Positions 1 through 6,534 of a stretch of DNA of 17,600 bases are shown here, one piece after another. The position numbers and the translations under genes were made by a program. How positions within the stretch are numbered: position 1 is the stretch's first letter; every line of letters begins with the position of its first letter. Source of the DNA: Clostridiales bacterium (GTDB lineage Bacteria; Bacillota; Clostridia; Christensenellales; UBA1242); the NCBI GenBank assembly GCA_003522085.1, contig DPGI01000003.1:1-17600 (forward strand). The letters run 5' to 3'. The notes below the pieces were generated by a model. The model did not search any database. It was not told the origin of the DNA and worked only from the letters and a program-made list of their open reading frames with translations.

Positions 1-41
1 TTTTATTTTATTTATTTTATTTTTAATTTTTATTTTTTATT
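1..41. other. T-rich low-complexity tract
   Basis: The left edge is almost only T with single A residues (units such as TTTTA and TTTAT). On the minus strand this is the A-rich region just downstream of the CYTH-like gene, and the T-rich run continues into that gene's last codons. No inverted repeat or open reading frame is visible, so I cannot call a terminator here. Confidence 0.6.
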
Positions 42-611
42 TTAATTTTCACTCATAACTTTCATATAAACTTTTTTGCAGAAATAATCGTCGCCAATGT
101 TTAAACCTAAAAGTTTAATGTTTGTAATCATCTTTTCAATTTTTTCTTGTTCACCAAGGCCTTGCATCGCTTCGTCTTCATACTCTAAAAAGATGCCTAA
201 ATCTTTAACCACTTGCACAGCAAAATTTACATCGCCCTTTTCATAAACAAATAGGTCTTGGCAAAGATTGCACCACATATTTAATCCCGCTTTATTAAAA
301 ATTTCTAATGCTTCGTTTGCGCTTGCAATTCTGAGTTTAGTTTTCTCTTCTGAGATTACATTTCCTTTATCATCGAATTTTTTATCTTTGTATGTAAGCA
401 TTGCAAAAGGATGATCGTCAATTATTTCGCGCACCAAAAATGAATTTCTGAGCATTTCAGGATATGGCATTTCTTTAATAAAGTCATACTTGCTGTAATA
501 ATAATCGTTGATTTGATAATTTTCCAGCATCTTAAATCCTTGATCTAGAAGTATCTTATTGATAGTGTCAAAGTCGTCAAATAATTGAACCGTAATTTCT
601 GTTTCTTGCAT
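42..611 (-). CDS. CYTH-fold protein, degenerate class IV adenylate cyclase-like
   Basis: This 189-residue protein resembles the CYTH superfamily (CyaB-type class IV adenylate cyclases and thiamine triphosphatases), which bind a triphosphate in a beta tunnel. Visible family features are the N-terminal ETEITVQ strand at residues 3-9 (family pattern ExExK), the GF...YQINDYYY segment at 25-39, the LTYK strand, the LGIFLEYE strand near residue 140, and the C-terminal pattern where LGLNIGDDYF precedes KKVY. Several charged positions expected to bind phosphate and metal look substituted: T stands where the K of ExExK is expected, and WCNLCQD stands where the family usually has a K-x-R strand. The start has a strong AGGAGGG site 3 bases before ATG. 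It lies 8 bases after the MBL-fold gene and is almost certainly cotranscribed with it. Family assignment is by eye; enzymatic activity is doubtful. Confidence 0.6.
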   Translation of the reverse strand: MQETEITVQLFDDFDTINKILLDQGFKMLENYQINDYYYSKYDFIKEMPYPEMLRNSFLVREIIDDHPFAMLTYKDKKFDDKGNVISEEKTKLRIASANEALEIFNKAGLNMWCNLCQDLFVYEKGDVNFAVQVVKDLGIFLEYEDEAMQGLGEQEKIEKMITNIKLLGLNIGDDYFCKKVYMKVMSEN

Positions 612-619
612 ATTCCCTC

Positions 620-1234
620 CTAACGTGATAAAAATTTAATAAAGATTTCTATGTTTCGTTTTTGTTCGGTGACTGTCGACATCTCGCCGTGCCCGCTTGC
701 CACAATCTCAAAAGGGATTGTTTTGACTTTTTGCAACGAAGAAAGCATGCTTTGTTTGCTTGAGTCATGCAAATCTATTCGGCCGACACCTTGTTGAAAC
801 AAAAAATCGCCCACAAACAACGTGTCTTCAATCAAATATCCCATGCAACATGCGGTGTGCCCAGGCAAAGCATAACATGAAATATTAAAATGCTTTCCAA
901 GCGACAACTCAGAACCATCGTCCACCCAAACAAAATTTTTAAAATCATTTATAGCAAAATTTTCACCATAATTTTTGTTTGGATCACGTAAATTGGTTTC
1001 CGCTTTTTTAGAAGCATAAATTTTGCACGAAAAATACGCGGCGTATTCAAGAATATTGAAAGCATGATCAAAGTGCCCGTGAGTAAGTAAAATCCCCACA
1101 ACTCTCTTTCCTTCGACCGCTTTAATTACGTCGCCTATTTCCGCGCCAGCATCAACAATAACACACTCATCGGCTATGCCTATGACATACGTATTGCTTT
1201 CAAGATGATTTGAGACTATCCTTTTTGTTTGCAT
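620..1234 (-). CDS. MBL-fold metallo-hydrolase, glyoxalase II-like
   Basis: This 204-residue metallo-beta-lactamase-fold hydrolase carries the full metal ligand set: THGHFDH at residues 51-57, H126 in PGHT, D143 in VGDFLF and H182 in GHG. That pattern fits the small glyoxalase II-like hydrolases of Firmicutes (YqgX type), which cleave thioesters or related substrates in the cytoplasm; the actual substrate is unknown. I chose the ATG at 1234 (MQTKRIV) over an in-frame ATG at 1249. The upstream ATG overlaps the region of a TATAAT promoter box, neither start has a Shine-Dalgarno site, and homologues usually begin at this point. The predicted transcription start falls on or beside the A of this ATG, so the message is probably leaderless. 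The CYTH-like gene follows after an 8-base gap. Confidence 0.85.
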   Translation of the reverse strand: MQTKRIVSNHLESNTYVIGIADECVIVDAGAEIGDVIKAVEGKRVVGILLTHGHFDHAFNILEYAAYFSCKIYASKKAETNLRDPNKNYGENFAINDFKNFVWVDDGSELSLGKHFNISCYALPGHTACCMGYLIEDTLFVGDFLFQQGVGRIDLHDSSKQSMLSSLQKVKTIPFEIVASGHGEMSTVTEQKRNIEIFIKFLSR

Positions 1235-1240
1235 GAAAAT

Positions 1241-1268
1241 ATTATACAATATTAAAATAAAAAATCAA
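1241..1268 (-). promoter_or_regulatory. Promoter of the MBL-fold/CYTH pair
   Basis: Read on the minus strand, TTGATT (1263-1268) and TATAAT (1241-1246) are separated by 16 bases. The expected start about 7 bases downstream is near 1234, the first base of the MBL-fold start codon. Confidence 0.6.
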
Positions 1269-1273
1269 AACAC

Positions 1274-1302
1274 TTGACTAAGCTTAAAAGTTTTGATAAA
1301 AT
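1274..1302 (+). promoter_or_regulatory. Promoter of tRNA-Trp
   Basis: TTGACT (1274-1279) and TAAAAT (1297-1302) are separated by 17 bases. The expected start is near 1309, seven bases before the tRNA. It is divergent from the MBL-fold promoter, with no spare sequence between the two. Confidence 0.75.
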
Positions 1303-1315
1303 AATAAACGTTCAT

Positions 1316-1389
1316 AGGGGTGTAGTTCATCGGTAGAATAAGAGTCTCCAAAACTCCAGAGGAGGGTTCGATTCCTTCCACCCCTGCCA
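1316..1389 (+). tRNA. trnW: tRNA-Trp (anticodon CCA)
   Basis: A full cloverleaf folds by eye. The acceptor stem is AGGGGTG (1316-1322) with CACCCCT (1379-1385), followed by discriminator G and an encoded CCA (1387-1389). The D stem is GTTC/GAAT around the loop ATCGGTA. The anticodon loop CTCCAAA (1346-1352) gives anticodon CCA, tryptophan. The T stem is GAGGG/CCTTC around the loop TTCGATT. The outermost anticodon-stem pair (A1341 with C1357) is mismatched; the other four pair. It has its own promoter and a following hairpin. Confidence 0.95.
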
Positions 1390-1392
1390 TCT

Positions 1393-1420
1393 AAATCTAG
1401 CCAATTGCTAGATTTTTTTA
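1393..1420. terminator. Bidirectional terminator between tRNA-Trp and the ZIP gene
   Basis: A perfect 9-bp stem, AAATCTAGC (1393-1401) with GCTAGATTT (1407-1415), encloses a 5-base loop. It runs into T's on the plus strand. It begins four bases after the tRNA CCA end and stops just before the stop codon of the convergent ZIP gene, so it can serve both. Confidence 0.85.
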
Positions 1421-2212
1421 TTATCCCAGCCCGACATCAAGCGCCATCATAAGCATAAATCCAATCATCGTTCCCCATGTGCCAAGCGCGCTTCCTTCGC
1501 CAGTGCTTAACTCCGGCATAAGTTCGTTTACAACAACATAAATCATGCTGCCAGCAGCAAACGATAGCACCCATGGCATTATTGCCGTTACGGTTGATGC
1601 CAAATAAAAGCCAATAACGGCTGCGATTGGCTCAACAACGCCGCTGAGCACGCCCAGCCAAAAGCCTTTCGCCTTACTGCCTGTTGCAAGTTTCATCGGT
1701 ATCGAAATTGCCGCGCCTTCAGGAAAGTTTTGAATGCCAACAGCAATCGCGATACTCAGCGCAAGCGAAATCGCCGTCGAACTTCCACTTGCCCATGCTC
1801 CGCCAAATGCGACGCCTACAGCTAGACCTTCTGGAATGTTGTGCAGTGTCATTGCTATAAAGATTTTTGAAGATTTTTGAAGGCCAGAAGGTGCAAAAGC
1901 GTCATTTTTATTGGATTTTTTATCTATCAACTTGCAAATTAAGTCGATTGCCAGCAAAAATATGCCGCCGACGAAAAAGCCAATTACTGCCGGTAAAAAT
2001 TGCAGATTTCCATAACTTTCAGACTGATCGATTGCGGGAATCAAAAGCGACCAAACGGACGCGGCGATCATAATCCCCGACGAAAAACCTACAAGAAGTT
2101 TATTTGTTTTGTCTCCAATTTTGTTTTTAAATAAAAATACCAGTCCGGAGCCCAGACTAGTCATTAAAAAAATAAAGCATATGCCGAAAATTACCTGGGC
2201 TGTATCACTCAT
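1421..2212 (-). CDS. ZIP-family divalent metal transporter
   Basis: This 263-residue polytopic membrane protein belongs to the ZIP family (ZupT/GufA branch), which brings zinc or other divalent metals into the cytoplasm. The two signature transmembrane motifs are present: HNIPEG at residues 124-129 and QNFPEG at 161-166, the pair that forms the binuclear metal site. A further acidic residue sits in GVVEP (191-195), and VNELMPE lies near residue 230. About eight hydrophobic segments can be counted, with a short charged loop (residues 96-115) between the third and fourth. Length is typical. The ATG has GAGG six bases upstream. It is a single gene between two terminator hairpins. I see no metal-responsive operator I could name in the 100 bases upstream, and the metal specificity cannot be read from sequence. 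Confidence 0.9.
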   Translation of the reverse strand: MSDTAQVIFGICFIFLMTSLGSGLVFLFKNKIGDKTNKLLVGFSSGIMIAASVWSLLIPAIDQSESYGNLQFLPAVIGFFVGGIFLLAIDLICKLIDKKSNKNDAFAPSGLQKSSKIFIAMTLHNIPEGLAVGVAFGGAWASGSSTAISLALSIAIAVGIQNFPEGAAISIPMKLATGSKAKGFWLGVLSGVVEPIAAVIGFYLASTVTAIMPWVLSFAAGSMIYVVVNELMPELSTGEGSALGTWGTMIGFMLMMALDVGLG

Positions 2213-2290
2213 GATTTCCTCTTTTGCGTAGTGGGTTCACTATTCAATATATGGAAAAACTATGAAATTGTGCCCGTAACAGTGTAAAAT

Positions 2291-2320
2291 AAAAAAATCT
2301 CTCGGCTGAGAGACCTTTTT
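2291..2320. terminator. Terminator after era
   Basis: The stem TCTCTC (2298-2303) pairs with GAGAGA (2308-2313) around GGCT, with an A run on one side and a T run on the other. On the minus strand it ends the nfeD-era operon. The T run on the plus strand touches the era stop codon (2320-2322). Confidence 0.85.
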
Positions 2321-3165
2321 TAATTGTAACCAAGTCCTGTCAATTTGTTTGGCTTATCTTTCCAACCTTCTTCAACTTTGACGAAAAGCGAAAGCATAAC
2401 CTTTTTTCCAAGCAACTGTTCAGCGTTGGCGCGCGATTCAATCCCAATCGCTTTAAGCGTTGCTCCTCCCTTTCCAATGATGATTCCTTTATGATTTGGT
2501 TTTTCGCACACGATTTCAGCCTCAATATTGGCGATTTTAGACGTTTCTTCAAATTTTGTTACAACTACAGCAATGCCGTGCGGAATTTCTTTTTTGAGCT
2601 GTTTAAGCGCCGATTCTCTTATGTATTCGCTGATTATAAACTTAACCGGCTTGTCGGTCACTTCGTCAGCATCGTATAAAAAGTTTTTCGTCTTTGATGA
2701 TGGAATGAATTTGAGTATTTTTTCAATTAAAAGTGGAATGTTTTCGCCTGTCAAAGCAGAAAAACACACATCACAGTCAAAATCAACCTTTTTCTTGTCA
2801 AGTTTTGAGCCAGCAACAATCAAGTTGATGCCGTCCGCTTTCATTTTCTCGATATGTTCGATCTCGTCTGGGTCAGGTGCGACGCTGCTGTCAAGCAAAT
2901 ACAAAACTACGTCTGCGCCCGCCTTTGCGGTTCGAACATTTTTCATCATAAATTTGTCAAGATGCGAAGTCGCTTTATGTATTCCCGGCGTATCGATAAA
3001 AACAAGTTGCGAATTTTTAGAAGTGTAGATTCCTAAAATATTATCGCGCGTTGTTTGCGGCTTTTGCGAAACAATTGCCAACTTCATGCCGACCAAGTAA
3101 TTTATCAGCGTGCTTTTGCCAGCGTTTGGTTTTCCTAAAATTGCAACGTATCCGAACTTATACAT
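2320..3165 (-). CDS. era: Ribosome-assembly GTPase Era
   Basis: Era binds GTP and the 3' end of 16S rRNA during 30S maturation. This 281-residue copy has G1 GKPNAGKST (11-19), the G2 threonine in QTTR (37-40), G3 DTPG (58-61), G5 SAL (136-138) and a C-terminal KH domain with GKGG at 231-234. Two features are odd. G4 reads SKLD (120-123) instead of NKxD. Only 12 residues separate G4 from G5, where bacterial Era usually has about 30, so the intervening helix looks deleted; this accounts for the short total length against about 300. I chose ATG 3165 because GAGG lies 5 bases upstream; an in-frame GTG at 3171 has no spaced site. The start overlaps the ybeY stop by 8 bases, which suggests translational coupling. 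Confidence 0.95.
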   Translation of the reverse strand: MYKFGYVAILGKPNAGKSTLINYLVGMKLAIVSQKPQTTRDNILGIYTSKNSQLVFIDTPGIHKATSHLDKFMMKNVRTAKAGADVVLYLLDSSVAPDPDEIEHIEKMKADGINLIVAGSKLDKKKVDFDCDVCFSALTGENIPLLIEKILKFIPSSKTKNFLYDADEVTDKPVKFIISEYIRESALKQLKKEIPHGIAVVVTKFEETSKIANIEAEIVCEKPNHKGIIIGKGGATLKAIGIESRANAEQLLGKKVMLSLFVKVEEGWKDKPNKLTGLGYN

Positions 3166-3631
3166 TTTCACCTCTCTTCAATCCCGCCGCAGAGAGAATG
3201 CTTTCAGCGAGTGAGAACATTTGTTTTTCGTCGCGTGGCGTCATATGATCATAGCCAAGCAAATGCAGCAAGCCATGAAGTGCTAAAAAATTTACTTCGC
3301 GTTCAAAAGAATGCTTATATTTTCTTGCTTGTAATCTTGCAACATGTGTGCATATGACAATGTCACCTATTTCAAGTTCTTTTGTAATTGGGTCGCGTTC
3401 GCTTTCAAAACTGGCAAGCGTATGTTTGCGCTTTGTATCAAACATAGGAAACGACAAAACATCAGTGACTTTGTTTATGTCACGATGCATAGCGTTCAGT
3501 TTTTTGATTTTATGACGCGAAACAAATCTAACGCCCATGCTTACGCAAGGAACATCATTTTCGGTCAATTTTAATGCTTCATCAAATATTTCTGTTTTAA
3601 GAAGTTTTGGTTTGTTTGTATATACTTTCAT
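3158..3631 (-). CDS. ybeY: Endoribonuclease YbeY, rRNA maturation factor
   Basis: YbeY is a zinc-dependent endoribonuclease needed for 16S rRNA 3'-end maturation and ribosome quality control. This 157-residue protein carries the metal motif HGLLHLLGYDH at residues 119-129 (ligands H119, H123, H129) and the upstream family segment around INKVTDVLSFP (52-62). Length is normal. The ATG has a GGAG site upstream that lies inside the end of yqfD, whose stop is 35 bases into this gene. Its own end overlaps era by 8 bases. YbeY and Era act on the same rRNA end and are physically linked in other bacteria, so the tight overlap makes functional sense. Confidence 0.95.
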   Translation of the reverse strand: MKVYTNKPKLLKTEIFDEALKLTENDVPCVSMGVRFVSRHKIKKLNAMHRDINKVTDVLSFPMFDTKRKHTLASFESERDPITKELEIGDIVICTHVARLQARKYKHSFEREVNFLALHGLLHLLGYDHMTPRDEKQMFSLAESILSAAGLKRGENV

Positions 3632-4748
3632 TTTCTCCTGTAACCTTTACACTGGCGGTGATTGTGCATCTGACTTTTGTCCAGCCCGCCCCTTCTATTA
3701 TTTTGTAATCTTCGTTTTTTATTATCGCACAATCGGGCATTTTTTGCAAGCAGTTTGCCTTTGCTTTGGCAACGCACTCTTCTCTCTTTTCTTCAAATGT
3801 GCTTTCAACAAGTTCGGTTTTGGTCTCATAATAAACATTTTTAACAATTTTAAACGGCAAAATATTGTTGTTCGTCAACATTTGCGAAAAAGATTCCACT
3901 TCAAAACTATCAAATTCCAGTGGGTCAGAATGCGAATAAAATTCTTTGCCAAACAAATAGATTTTGCTTTCGGTTTTGCTTCTGCCCGTGCGATAGGTCA
4001 CCATCTTGCTGTCGTAATGAGTCTCTTCGCCCTCGCACCAAATATCCATAACAATATTTGCTTTTGGCGGCAAAAGTAAAACTTCGCCTTGCGCATTTGT
4101 AACCTTGCCTTCAACCAGAATTTGCCCTTTTTGAATAATGTCACCAACTTCAACCCGCAGCGTTCCTTGAATAAGCGAAATTGACGTCACAATGCCGTCA
4201 TATTGCGAAATAAGCGGAGCAAACTCGCCCTGCATTTCCGGCGGAATAATCGAATCTTTGACGTTTATGATAAGAGTCTGCCCAACAATTGCGGCGCTTG
4301 CAAAACTTATTCCGTCAAATTCATCTTTTATTTGTTGCTCAATCTGTTTTGTGTCAATCGCACGCTTGTTTTTTGACGGCAAGTTCTTTTCGACAAAACT
4401 TTGAATTTGGCTGGTTTCTTGAACTCCCCACACTTCGATTTTTTGGACAAACTGATATTGAATAGCGTAGATTATCGCCGACAACAAAATTCCGGCGATC
4501 AAACCATAACAAACAAAAAACTTTGACAATAAAAAAAGCAATCCGCCGCTTTTTTCAAATGTGATTTCAAAACCGGCACCCAGCAGCTCTTTTCTTACTT
4601 TTTTTCTGTCTTTAAAATCAACTTTAAACGATGCGGTGTTTTTCTGTTGGCGGTTTATTTCAAACAAATGGTATTTTTTTGCCGCTTGATTGAAAAATCT
4701 TTCTTGATTGAGCCCCTTAATTTCAAAAAGATGATAACTTCTTTTCAT
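3597..4748 (-). CDS. yqfD: Sporulation protein YqfD
   Basis: This 383-residue protein matches YqfD, a sporulation-associated membrane protein related to stage IV functions in Bacillus and Clostridium; its biochemical role is not established. An N-terminal soluble part (1-66) precedes one clear membrane segment (about 69-98). A long extracytoplasmic region follows, with the family-type start VQKIEVWGVQ near residue 101. The ATG at 4748 overlaps the yqfC stop as TGATG, with GAGG seven bases upstream inside yqfC; a GTG one codon earlier is possible but less likely. The 3' end overlaps ybeY by 35 bases. In Bacillus the phoH and yqfF genes lie between yqfD and ybeY; here nothing does. Confidence 0.85.
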   Translation of the reverse strand: MKRSYHLFEIKGLNQERFFNQAAKKYHLFEINRQQKNTASFKVDFKDRKKVRKELLGAGFEITFEKSGGLLFLLSKFFVCYGLIAGILLSAIIYAIQYQFVQKIEVWGVQETSQIQSFVEKNLPSKNKRAIDTKQIEQQIKDEFDGISFASAAIVGQTLIINVKDSIIPPEMQGEFAPLISQYDGIVTSISLIQGTLRVEVGDIIQKGQILVEGKVTNAQGEVLLLPPKANIVMDIWCEGEETHYDSKMVTYRTGRSKTESKIYLFGKEFYSHSDPLEFDSFEVESFSQMLTNNNILPFKIVKNVYYETKTELVESTFEEKREECVAKAKANCLQKMPDCAIIKNEDYKIIEGAGWTKVRCTITASVKVTGENESIYKQTKTS

Positions 4749-5035
4749 CACATAGCCTCAACCTTTTTAATTTCGCCAGTGATTTTAAGCGTGGTTTCAA
4801 GAAGTTCGTTTAGCATAAGTCCCTTGCCTTCAACAACGATAATGCCACCCTTGTATTTGAATGAAATAACTTCGCTTGAAAGTTGACAAATGCCTGTATG
4901 CCCTTCCGCATACAACATTTTGCCAGAAACGAGAACTATGTTGTATTTATCAATAAACTTTTCGTTTTTTAAGGATTTTTTTAATTCATCAAAAAAATTG
5001 AACACGCGCATTTCCTCACAAGGTAAATTATGCAT
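4748..5035 (-). CDS. yqfC: Sporulation protein YqfC, YabP/YqfC family
   Basis: This roughly 95-residue protein fits the YabP/YqfC family of small sporulation proteins. The beta-rich core can be followed from YNIVLVSGKMLYAEG through HTGICQLSSEVISFKYKGG to the closing LKITGEI. Its place directly before yqfD, with a TGATG overlap, is the conserved arrangement and is strong support. The start is uncertain. ATG 5035 and TTG 5041 sit just after the upstream stop but have no Shine-Dalgarno site. ATG 5011 has GAGG only 2 bases before it, and a following GTG has better spacing. I give the 5035 start on the assumption of reinitiation. Confidence 0.75.
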   Translation of the reverse strand: MHNLPCEEMRVFNFFDELKKSLKNEKFIDKYNIVLVSGKMLYAEGHTGICQLSSEVISFKYKGGIIVVEGKGLMLNELLETTLKITGEIKKVEAM

Positions 5036-5047
5036 GTTCAATTTTAT

Positions 5048-5521
5048 TTAGAATTGATCGTCTTTTCTGTCAAGAAGATTAGCAAACACAACTGCTTTCA
5101 TCTCAGGCGAAAGCGAACGTAATTGCTCTTTCAGCCCTTGACGCGCATCGTCGTAATCTGTTTCGTCATAATCCGTTGGAACAACGCGGCGAGTCATTCT
5201 ACGTGGGATGCCAACATATTGAGTCATGTCGGTTTCTACGAAATCTTCAGATGGGGTATACTCTTCGCTTTCAATTTTTGCATCATCGATGATTTCGATT
5301 TGCTTTTCATTAAAACTGATTTCGTCTTCTTGCTTTTTAGGTTCTGGCGGCATAGCAGGAGTGTTTTTTGCTGCTTTTTTAGCAAGTTTTGCTTCTTTTT
5401 TAGCCTTTTTTTCTTCTTTTGTATGTCTTTTGAAAATTTTCTTTCTTTTCTCAACCACAAAAACCAAACCACATGCTATGGCAGCGCCCACAATAATTAA
5501 AACTATCCATAGCCAATTCAT
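5048..5521 (-). CDS. Uncharacterised single-pass membrane protein in the floA-yqfC operon
   Basis: I do not recognise this 157-residue protein. Residues 3-23 form one membrane segment. A strongly basic, Lys/Ala-rich and probably helical stretch (about 26-54) comes next. An acidic linker (about 64-100) follows, then an Arg-rich patch IPRRMTRRVV, a tyrosine/aspartate segment, and a short C-terminal helix with LSPEMKAVVFANLLDR that could be a protein-binding end. The predicted topology is a short outside N-terminus with the rest in the cytoplasm. It starts 2 bases after the floA stop with GGAGG placed inside floA, so it is tightly coupled to FloA, and it sits directly before yqfC. The operon position suggests a partner of FloA or of YqfC/YqfD, but no function can be assigned from sequence. 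Confidence 0.8.
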   Translation of the reverse strand: MNWLWIVLIIVGAAIACGLVFVVEKRKKIFKRHTKEEKKAKKEAKLAKKAAKNTPAMPPEPKKQEDEISFNEKQIEIIDDAKIESEEYTPSEDFVETDMTQYVGIPRRMTRRVVPTDYDETDYDDARQGLKEQLRSLSPEMKAVVFANLLDRKDDQF

Positions 5522-5523
5522 GC

Positions 5524-6534
5524 TTACGCCTCCCCGTCTCCGCTGTCAGGTTCGATTCCTGCAATAGATGAGCGCATAGCGGTGTCTGCTTGAAGATTTT
5601 TCAATTTATAATAATCAAGAACCCCAAACTTACCATCGCGGATCGCACTTGCAATAGCCTTAGGAATTTCTGCTTCAGCGGCGAGAACTGCCGCTTTCAT
5701 TTCTTGGGTTTTAGCCTTTTGCTTTTGTTCTTCGGCAACCATCATTGATCTAACACGTTCGGCTTGTGCTTCAGCAAGGCGTTTGTTTTTCTCAGCTTCT
5801 TCTGTCTCTAACTTGGCGCCAAGGTTTCTTCCGATATCAATATCTGAAACGTCGACTGAAACAATGTCGTATGCTGTGCCATCGTCAAGGCCTTTATTCA
5901 TGATTTCTTCTGCGATTGATGATGGATTTTCAAGAAGTTGATTGTATGTTTCGGCAGCACCAATACAACTAACAATACCCTTACCAACTCTGGCAACAAT
6001 GGTTTCATCACGCGCTCCACCGACAAGTTCATGAATGTCCGTTTTTACAGTTACTTTAACGTTTACTTTAACTTCGATACCATCTTGAGCAACCGCTGCA
6101 ATTTGATTAACTTCGATAATTTTAGGAGTAACGCAAGTTTCAACCGCTTCAACAACATCGCTACCAGCAAGGTCAATAGCTTTTGCAAGGTCAACAGTAA
6201 GTCCTACCCCTGCACTGTTTGCTGCAATTAACGCTTTAACAACATTGTCGACATGTCCGCCGGCCATGAAGTGTGTTTCAAGATCTATAATACTAATGTC
6301 GATTCCACCTTTTCTAGCCATTATGTATGCCATAACGATCAATCTGTAATCAACTTTTCTCAGTTTCATGCCAGCAAGTCGAATCATCGACAAATGTGCG
6401 CCAGATACGAGAGCGATAAACCACTGCTTCATTGGCACTAAAAGAAACAATACCACAAGTCCAACAGCCAAAATAGCACTTAAAACTATAAGGGCGATTG
6501 CCCAGCCTTGTATTGCTAACAATAAACTATTCAT
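5524..6534 (-). CDS. floA: Flotillin-like protein FloA
   Basis: FloA (YqfA) is the bacterial flotillin that scaffolds functional membrane microdomains. This 336-residue protein has an N-terminal membrane-embedded segment (about 10-33), an SPFH-type region (for example VKVNVKVTVKTDI and IVSVDVSDIDIG), and an Ala/Glu-rich helical region with AEAQAERVRSMM and AAVLAAEAEIP. The end is the conserved FloA tail around GVLDYYKLKNLQADT. Length is standard. The ATG has GAGGAG upstream and overlaps the stop of the NfeD-like gene by 8 bases. The nfeD-floA pairing is the usual context; NfeD-like partners are thought to aid flotillin assembly. Confidence 0.95.
   Translation of the reverse strand: MNSLLLAIQGWAIALIVLSAILAVGLVVLFLLVPMKQWFIALVSGAHLSMIRLAGMKLRKVDYRLIVMAYIMARKGGIDISIIDLETHFMAGGHVDNVVKALIAANSAGVGLTVDLAKAIDLAGSDVVEAVETCVTPKIIEVNQIAAVAQDGIEVKVNVKVTVKTDIHELVGGARDETIVARVGKGIVSCIGAAETYNQLLENPSSIAEEIMNKGLDDGTAYDIVSVDVSDIDIGRNLGAKLETEEAEKNKRLAEAQAERVRSMMVAEEQKQKAKTQEMKAAVLAAEAEIPKAIASAIRDGKFGVLDYYKLKNLQADTAMRSSIAGIEPDSGDGEA

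Noticed and set aside
1..57. T-rich tract as a terminator or origin-like element
   Set aside because: No stem, no DnaA-box pattern and no clear repeat unit; it is simply AT-rich low-complexity sequence at the window edge.
2528..3028. A 166-codon open frame on the plus strand opposite era
   Set aside because: It is antisense to a clearly conserved Era coding sequence, has no ribosome binding site, and its composition mirrors the real gene.
3537..4079. A 180-codon open frame on the plus strand opposite ybeY and yqfD
   Set aside because: It shadows two real genes on the other strand, has no start signals, and its Phe/Cys-rich product resembles no family.
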